Shown here in pieces: positions 9,586 through 19,086 of a stretch of DNA of 19,086 nucleotides. The DNA comes from Cerioporus squamosus (lineage: Eukaryota > Basidiomycota > Agaricomycetes > Polyporales > Polyporaceae), in the NCBI GenBank assembly GCA_022592435.1, contig JABYQS010000534.1, positions 1 to 19,086 of the forward strand. The letters run 5' to 3'. Numbering within the stretch: the stretch's first letter is position 1; every line of letters begins with the position of its first letter. Below the pieces are notes generated by a model. It did no database searches. It was not told where the DNA came from and saw only the letters and a list, made by a program, of their open reading frames with translations. Position numbers and translations under genes: made by a program.

Positions 9586-9598
9586 GAGACGTATACAC

Positions 9599-11061
9599 TC
9601 ATGCTAATGACCTATTGGCGTTGACATAACCGACGCCGTAGCAAGAGAACAAGAGATCCGGCGTGTTTTGGTCGGAAGGGTCTGCCGGGACTATTTTGAA
9701 TGCCGTACCAAAGGTTTCCTTGACGTCTCGTAGAAATTGTATCCTGCAAAAGGGTGAGTACCAGTGTGAGGGGCAACTACAATTGCACTCACGTCCGAGT
9801 GGTTGGCTCGCCCATCCTACACCGTCCTACGTCTTCGCTGCCAAGGACCATCATCAGAAGCACCAACACTTGGTGTTGACGATCTACGCAGCCCCCCCGC
9901 CTGATCTCTGCAAGAAGGGCTCTTGAAGCCTGCAGAGCGATATCTTCTGGAGGTACACCTGGTTGTGATACGGCTTCGGCGCAGTGCATAGCACCAGTCG
10001 TCGACTCAGAGAGTAGGCTCAAGGCGTAGCCTGGTGACCTATATACTCTGTGAGCATATGGTTAACGTGTTCAATATTCAGAAAGCTCACTTTCCGCTGT
10101 CTTCCCCCTTGTATACATCGGAATACAGGTAGATGTCGGGAATGTAGCGGTTGAGAACAGAACGCGACGCTTCAATCATCCGATTTGAGAATTGAGGATT
10201 GACGCGGACGGCGTGTCTGATCTCATGTAAGCTGTGTATCCACAGAGCCAAAGTTTGTTACACTCACGAAATGCCTCTTATTCTCTTCACCTTGCCGGGA
10301 TCCACGAAGTCCAACGTCTTCACCTGTCTGACTATCGGGCACAAGAACTGCACCTCTCCTCCTCCCTGAGGAGGGCTGCCTCGCTTCTTGATCTGGGGTG
10401 GCATATGAATACCAGCAGTTGCGGTAGAGAGTAGATCACGTACCCGGAGTTCCAGACCTTCAGACACACCGAACAGTTGCATATGCGGCAGCGTAACAGT
10501 ACGAATGATGTCCACCTAGAATTTCGTCCTTGAGCCCCAGTAGAAGACGATGCATAGAAAGGACCCACAGAGAGGTCATTATCGTCAGTAGTGATCCCCC
10601 TGAGGGTGAGCTGCAGGGGTTTCTTCGCGAATGGCGCGAGCATGACGATGGGCTCAAGGAAGTATCCGACGGAGCGAGACAATGGACAATCGTGTACGAC
10701 GGAGCCTCCTGCGATGATCCCGGGCTTGAGTAGGATGGCAGTACCTGATGGGAAATGAGAACTTCAAGCATGAACGGAGAGAAGAAACACGCACCAGTGA
10801 CCGAGATCTCAATAATTGTGCCATTGGTCACCCTCTCCAACAATCTGAGCAAGCTAACCTCATAGTCTGTTATATGTACGTTTGTCCGTGAGCAACAGTG
10901 CGTGTGATGTGAAAGCGCTGCGCACCTCGGAGACCAGGATTCTTGTCGTCCGACCGAATCTTGTCTATACGAACAGGCTTTCCGCTCAAAATCGAAAGAA
11001 CAAGCCTATGCCGGAGGTATTGATGTCCGCTAAACTGCAGAACTGTAGGTGTTTGTGTCAT
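9599..11061 (-). CDS. RCL1: RNA 3'-terminal phosphate cyclase-like protein Rcl1
   Basis: Nucleolar protein of the small-subunit processome. In yeast it works with the GTPase Bms1 in early pre-rRNA cleavages leading to 18S rRNA. It belongs to the RNA cyclase fold but is regarded as lacking cyclase activity. On the minus strand the exons are 11061-10926, 10866-10795, 10744-10569, 10515-10444, 10392-10268, 10216-10091, 10038-9793 and 9743-9599, totalling 1098 nt (365 aa), the usual length. Recognisable blocks are the N-terminal LRHRLVLSILSGKPVRIDKI, then NPGLRDYEVSLLRLLERVTN, RSVGYFLEPIVMLAPF, LTLRGITTDDNDLSVDIIRT, IKKRGSPPQGGGEV, and the C-terminal CYGVGYVNANRSLA. All seven introns are GT-AG and 49-59 bp. 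It is convergent with NPR2 and divergent from UBA3, with 233 bp between start codons. Confidence 0.96.
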
Positions 11062-11294
11062 TGTCGCCGATAGACTGCACGAGGACGAGAAAGCTGTAAA
11101 GAGAGCTTAGAGGCAAGGTTTGACGAAAAGAGCAGTCAAGTGAACCCTCGATCAAAAAGTTGAGACGCCCAGCCATTCAGATGTATGGGCGCCTAGATGA
11201 CTACTGCAGCTTCATTGCGTAACGCGTCCTCACCTGGAGGCTGTTCATCTTGCCTCGACCACCCATCTCCCCTCCGCCCACTGTCCACAGCGCG
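11062..11294. promoter_or_regulatory. Divergent promoter region between RCL1 and UBA3
   Basis: 233 bp separate the two start codons, so both genes share this upstream space. ACGCGT lies at 11222-11227, about 70 bp before the UBA3 ATG. No TATA box is obvious. Confidence 0.5.
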
Positions 11295-12957
11295 ATGGCC
11301 GCCGCCGTTGCCGTCAACGGAACCTCGTCTTCCAGCGACTGGGAAGGTCGCTACTACCATGTCGACCAGATTCTCGATAGACCGGGTCCTCGGACGGACC
11401 CCTCCTTCCTCGCCGGCGACGAGGTGCGTTTGCGAGTATCCCCATACGCGTCAATACTGTTCACACGTACCGAGTAGGTCAAGGAGTTCTTGAGAGAGAA
11501 GTGCAAGATTCTCGTCATCGGTGCCGGTGGTTTGGGATGCGAGATCTTGGCCAACCTCGCGCTCTCGGGCTTCAAGGATATCCATGTAATTGACATGGAC
11601 ACTATTGACATCAGTAATCTGAACCGACAGTTCCTGTTTCGGTGAGTCTATCTATATTTTTGTCTTCGTGCACATGGGATCCTCAAGTCCCTCGCAGACC
11701 GAAGGACGTTGGTAACTCCAAGGCGATTGTGGCGGCGGAGTTCATCATGAACCGCGTACCAGGAGTGAAGGTCACACCGTGCGTGGACGTGTCTGCTACC
11801 ATTTTGACGCTGTTCTAAACTTCCTTCAGATACTTCGGGAAGATCCAGGACAAGGACGAGGACTACTACATGCAATTCAACCTCATCATATGCGGTCTCG
11901 ACTCCGTTGAGGCACGGCGATGGATCAACGCTACGCTTGTGAACATGGTAGATCCAGAGAATCCGGAGAGTCTGAAGCCATTGATTGACGGTGGGACAGA
12001 AGGCAAGTCTGGGCAGACTTCTTTCTGTGCAATGTACTTACTCTCCTCAGGTTTCAAGGGTCAAGCTCGGGTGATCCTGCCTACTGTCACTTCGTGCTAT
12101 GAGTGCTCGCTAGACATGCTCAACAAGCCGACTGCATTCCCTATCTGCACCATTGCCAATACCCCCCGACTTCCAGAACATTGTATAGAGTGGGCCTCAG
12201 TACTCGAGTGGCCTCGCGTGCACGGAGGTAGGTTCCACTTCAAAAATCCCAAGATGTGTTGACTAAACCCGTCGCGCAGAGAAGAAGATGGACACTGACA
12301 ACCCGGAGCACATCACATGGCTATATCAGGTTGCGCTCGCTCGCGCGAAGGAGTTCAAGATCGAAGGCGTCACGTACTCGCTGACGCAAGGTGTCGTGAA
12401 GAACATTATCCCAGCTATCGCCTCGACCAACGCCATCATTGCCGGTAAGTGTTGCAGTTTGGATTCATAAGACTCGTTGTTGACGTTCTTTCCCAGCCTC
12501 ATGTTGCAACGAAGCGTTCAAGATCGCGACGAGCTCAGCAGCGTACCTCAACAACTACTTCATGCTTATCGGCACTGACGGTGTCTACTCGTACACGTTC
12601 GAGCACGAGAAGCGTCAAGACTGCCCGGTCTGCGGTGGCGAGTCACTGGACATTACCATCAGCAAGGAGTGGACAGTGGATCGCCTCATCGAGATGCTCG
12701 TCGAGAGACAGGATATGTAAGTCGCGGTCATGCTGGCGTAACCTCTTGCGCTCAACTTTCTTCGTAGTCAAGTCAAGAAGCCGTCTTTGTCGTCGCCAGG
12801 CAAGCAGATCTACTTCCAGGCACCACCGCAGCTGGAGCAGGCGACACGTCCAAACCTCGAGAAGAAGGTGTCGGAGCTGGTCCCAGATGGCGGGGAAATC
12901 ACGGTGACGGCCACTACGCTCCCGTTCAACTTGTCTCTTCGGGTCAAGTACATCTAG
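11295..12957 (+). CDS. UBA3: NEDD8/Rub1-activating enzyme E1 catalytic subunit Uba3
   Basis: With its partner Ula1/APPBP1 this enzyme adenylates NEDD8 (Rub1), forms a thioester with it and passes it to Ubc12 for cullin neddylation. Exons 11295-11423, 11478-11641, 11698-11778, 11830-12002, 12051-12227, 12280-12444, 12497-12716 and 12768-12957 give 1299 nt (432 aa), a normal length. [14 protein letters not shown] (about 54-67) is the nucleotide-binding loop; [17 protein letters not shown] and [10 protein letters not shown] follow as expected. C198/C201 and the CPVC pair fit the structural zinc site. C215 in [19 protein letters not shown] is the catalytic cysteine by family position. The last ~85 residues form the ubiquitin-fold domain that recruits Ubc12. 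Intron 4 (12003-12050) has the classic GC donor AAG|GCAAGT, is 48 bp long and has no in-frame stop. The start is the first ATG in frame. Confidence 0.96.
12003..12050 (+). other. GC-AG intron 4 of UBA3, stop-free and 48 bp
   Basis: The flanking protein DGGTE|GFKGQAR is contiguous in Uba3 homologues, so this segment must be removed. The only suitable donor is GCAAGT, a typical GC-AG donor with otherwise perfect consensus; the acceptor is ctcctcag. Length is divisible by three and there is no stop, so a retained form would insert 16 residues ahead of the catalytic-cysteine segment. Confidence 0.85.
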
Positions 12958-13155
12958 ACATAGGACATAGACTACTTGCTGTGTATACTGTTGTCGCATG
13001 TTATGAAGCACGGACACGAATCCGTTGTACACTGGACCCACTGCGCTTGCTACTACGTAGCACAGTACTTGCTGAGGCCGAAGTCCAGACCGGTCCGAGA
13101 GCCGTAAAGCAAGCTCATGAGCGCTTGCGTGCTCAACTAGGTGCACGTCTGTACG

Positions 13156-14637
13156 ATGACTGCGGCATGCGCTCCAGCACGTCTACCTCGACATTTCTTC
13201 CGCACCCTCCATTGTCGACGATGCTACTCGACACGACCCCCTATCAGCCTCCTAGGCCAGCAATATCCGACCGACTCCACGACGAACATTACCTCCGCAA
13301 TCATTGACAAGGTCGGCCGTAACCTCTACATGAACCCATCCCACCCGCTCGGCATCCTACAATCCCTTATCTCCTCCCATTTCCACAACTTCAACTCTAT
13401 GGTAGGGGTGAACCCAGTGGTGAGCCCTGCGCGCAATTTCGACGACCTCGGCTTCCCCCCGGACCACCCAGGACGCGCAGCGACGGACAGCTACTACATC
13501 AACAAGGACCTCATGCTCCGGACCCATACATCCGCCCACGAAGTAGAAACATTTGCGCGCGGCGAGCGGCAGTGGCTCCTCTCCGCCGACGTGTACCGAC
13601 GCGACGAGATCGACGCGTCGCACTACCCGGTCTTCCACCAGATGGAGGGCGCACGCGTCTTTGCCGCGGACGCGGCTGGACGCGCGGAACTCGAGGACGA
13701 CAACGCACGGCTCTCGCACCATCTCGCCCGGTCAAATATCGTCATCGAGGACGTCCCGCATATCACTGCGTCGAACCCTCGGCAGGACGTGCACGACCCG
13801 GTGCTGGCGGAGCTAGTCGCACTGAACCTGAAGCTGTCGCTGAATAGTCTTATGCTCACGCTCTTTGGCGACAGGGCGGGTGTGGACGAGGGCGAGCCGC
13901 TGCGCGTAAGGTGGATTGAGGCGTACTTCCCATTCACGACGCCGAGCTACGAGGTTGAGGTGTTCTTCCGCGGGAAGTGGCTTGAGATTCTTGGGTGCGG
14001 AGTCGTCCAGCAGCAGACGTTGGACCGTGCAAGTGCGTACTCCCTACATACCTCTTTGACTGTGCCCTTACAATTCCATTTTACATAGGGGTACCTGACA
14101 GTATTAGCTGGGCCTTCGGTCTTGGGCTGGAGCGGATTGCTATGATTCTGTTTTCGATCCCGGACATCCGACTCTTCTGGTCGCAAGATCCGCGCTTCGT
14201 TTCTCAGTTCACGGCTGGGCAGATCAACACGTTCAAGCCATACTCAAAATACCCCGCATGCTACAAAGACGTGAGCTTCTGGCTGCCACACACTGGTCTG
14301 CACGACAACGACTTCTGCGACTTGGTTCGGGATACCGTCGGTGACTTGGTGCAAGATGTCGTCTTGGTATGTATTTTCAGTGAGGTCATCCGCCCTCAGG
14401 ACTTGACAGTTGGATAGATCGATTCATTCACACACCCCAAGACGAATCGAAGCAGTAAATGCTATCGCATAAACTACTGTTCTATGGACAGGTGAACGAA
14501 CCTCTCCGGAGTCGTACATACAGTCTGGCCGCATGCTGAACGTGTCCCACAGGTCATTGTCCAACGATGAAGCGAACAGTGTCCATGCGCAGGTGATCAG
14601 TAACCTGAAGGACAAGTTTGGAGTAGAGATTCGTTAA
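13156..14637 (+). CDS. MSF1: Mitochondrial phenylalanyl-tRNA synthetase (single-chain)
   Basis: Monomeric class II synthetase that charges mitochondrial tRNA-Phe. Exons 13156-14032, 14089-14366, 14418-14491 and 14553-14637 give 1314 nt (437 aa). The first ATG starts [20 protein letters not shown], an Arg-rich, acid-free segment typical of a mitochondrial presequence. The catalytic core follows: [35 protein letters not shown] (motif 2), [25 protein letters not shown] and [20 protein letters not shown] (motif 3). The C-terminus is the ferredoxin-fold anticodon-binding domain ([14 protein letters not shown] to GVEIR), characteristic of PheRS. The large first exon with few introns contrasts with its neighbours. 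It starts 198 bp after the UBA3 stop in the same direction; that gap holds no visible gene. The gene is FARS2 in animals and MSF1 in yeast. Confidence 0.95.
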
Positions 14638-14721
14638 TTAGTGGGCATATACTATCATAGAGGTTCACCACCGCTCTACACCACCTCCCTCGCAACCCTC
14701 TGTCGGCCGCTAGGCCGACGG

Positions 14722-15564
14722 TCATGACGACGTGTCCTGGACGACACCGACCTGGGCGGCCCGCAACACACGGTCCTTGATCATGTAGCCGACCTTCTGG
14801 CACTCCAGCACGGTTCCGGGCTCCTTGCCAGGGATAGGTGCCTGGTAGAGGGCTTCGTGCTTGTTGGGGTCAAACGCCTCGCCTGTAGGGTCGAAGGGCT
14901 TGACATGGTGCTTGAAGAGCGTGTGGAGGAGTAAACGCTGGGTCGCCTCTACACCTTCGTAAAGTTCTCGAAGGTGCGTCGCTGGCGTCTTCTCATCGGG
15001 GGATGACGGGGATGACGACGCGTCGGAAGATTCTGGAGGGGCGAGGGCGGATTTCGGGATGGACTTGAGAGCGAGGGAGAGAACGTCAACGGTCTCGAGG
15101 AGGTCTCCGGCGAAGCGCGAGATGGCGAAGTCGCGTGCCTGTTCCTTTTCCCTCGCAGCGTTACGCTGGAGGTTGAGGAAGTCGGCCTGGAGGTACCGTA
15201 ACCGGCTCTGAGAGAGATCGCGTCAGCACAAGGGAAGTGCAGAAAGATAGTGCGTGTGCACTCATCGGGCTGAGATGGACGGATTGCTCACCATGCAGTC
15301 GGCCAGTTTTGTCTCCTCGGCCTTCAACTTGTGCAGGAGAGTCGTCTCTGGCGACACCTCCACCTCATCCTTCTCGTTCTCCTGGCTGTTCTCCTCAGGC
15401 TTCTTCGCCTCATCCGAGGACTGCGCCTTGTCTGAGTAATGGCGTGGGCGCATGGCGAGTGCGGCTCTCCTCCCCGCAGCGTTCACTGAAGTACGCGCGA
15501 GGGTGCGCGAGGACAATGCGCCGGTGCATGAGCGGAAGACTTGTGCTGCCTGGGTGTTGAACAT
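14722..15564 (-). CDS. MGE1: Mitochondrial GrpE, nucleotide exchange factor for mtHsp70
   Basis: Matrix co-chaperone that releases ADP from mitochondrial Hsp70 (Ssc1) during protein import and folding. Two exons on the minus strand, 15564-15292 and 15207-14722, give 759 nt (252 aa). Residues 1-45 are rich in Arg, Ser and Ala with no acidic residue (MFNTQAAQVFRSCTGALSSR...), a mitochondrial presequence. A charged stretch of Glu and Lys follows. The GrpE long helix includes SRLRYLQADFLNLQRNAARE and RFAGDLLETVDVL. The C-terminal beta domain holds FDPNKHEALYQAP and GYMIKDRVLRAAQVGV. A Ser/Pro-rich insert (about SSDASSSPSSP) sits between helix and beta domain. The single intron is 84 bp, longer than its neighbours. 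The stop is 84 bp from the PheRS stop (convergent), and the gene is divergent from C1-THF synthase. Confidence 0.95.
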
Positions 15565-15922
15565 GGTGACGAGGGGGTCGGACGTGGACGGTGGACAGCG
15601 GTGGACGGATGACGGAGGTGAGCAAGACGCTGAGGAAGCGCTGGCACCTCGCTCGGGAAATTTTGGGCGACTCAGTCACATGACCGCCTGGACTCAGAGC
15701 TCGGCGCAATAGAGTATTTTGTGTCTGGGATACTTCCTGACTCGGCCGCGGCGTGTATGCGCTCGTTCTCATCGACCACCACGTCGTACACACGCATCGC
15801 GACGCATTCCCGCCGCTGAGCAGCAAGAAAAGTCTCGCGCGCACGAGACGCGAGAAACGAGACACGCGAGCAGCTGACGGCGCGCTACGCGTTCCCCTGC
15901 TTGCCTCTAAAGGGAATTTGGG
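15565..15922. promoter_or_regulatory. Divergent promoter region between GrpE and C1-THF synthase
   Basis: 358 bp with no gene, holding the upstream regions of two genes whose products are both predicted to enter mitochondria. It is CpG-rich with repeated gacgcgag-like words at 15840-15880. An E-box-like TCACATGA lies near 15674-15681, and ACGCGT at 15887-15892, about 30 bp before the C1-THF synthase ATG. No TATA box is evident. Confidence 0.5.

Positions 15923-19086
<3,164 letters not shown>

Noticed and set aside
12643..13146. 167-codon minus-strand frame over the end of UBA3
   Set aside because: Antisense shadow of well-supported UBA3 exons, with no family resemblance.

Overview
The window looks like nuclear DNA of a filamentous basidiomycete, most likely an Agaricomycete. 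The genes are dense and cut by about 55 mostly 48-62 bp GT-AG introns. GC content is moderate to high, and the proteins (Npr2, Rcl1, Uba3, Slt11, mitochondrial PheRS, GrpE, C1-THF synthase, a secreted GMC oxidoreductase) are fungal in type. I recognised them by reading translations. No database search was run. Exon models were joined by hand, and seven of the eight give an exact multiple of three.

Layout. 1-2351 is gene-poor. It is dominated by a near-perfect inverted repeat with two 652-bp arms (214-865 and 918-1569) around a 52-bp spacer. 2352-5218 (+) is a secreted GMC oxidoreductase of the aryl-alcohol-oxidase/glucose-oxidase type with 19 exons. 5360-6657 (-) is the spliceosomal protein Slt11/RBM22. 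7316-9585 (+) is NPR2, a subunit of the TORC1-inhibiting SEACIT/GATOR1 complex. 9599-11061 (-) is RCL1, needed for 18S rRNA processing. 11295-12957 (+) is UBA3, the catalytic half of the NEDD8/Rub1 E1. 13156-14637 (+) is mitochondrial phenylalanyl-tRNA synthetase. 14722-15564 (-) is mitochondrial GrpE. 15923 to beyond the window end (+) is trifunctional C1-tetrahydrofolate synthase.

Genes alternate in convergent and divergent pairs. Three divergent pairs (SLT11/NPR2, RCL1/UBA3, GrpE/C1-THF synthase) share short intergenic promoters. The NPR2 and RCL1 stop codons lie only 13 bp apart, so their 3' UTRs must overlap. Apart from the GMC gene this is a housekeeping block (splicing, nutrient signalling, ribosome biogenesis, neddylation, mitochondrial translation and folding, one-carbon metabolism), not a functional gene cluster.

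The points that most need a second look are: the large palindrome and its mosaic spacer; seven single-base deletions confined to the synthetase half of the C1-THF synthase gene; two GC-AG introns, one of them length-divisible-by-three and stop-free inside UBA3; and an in-frame alternative start that could give mitochondrial and cytosolic forms of C1-THF synthase. I found no RNA gene, CRISPR array or recognisable transposase.
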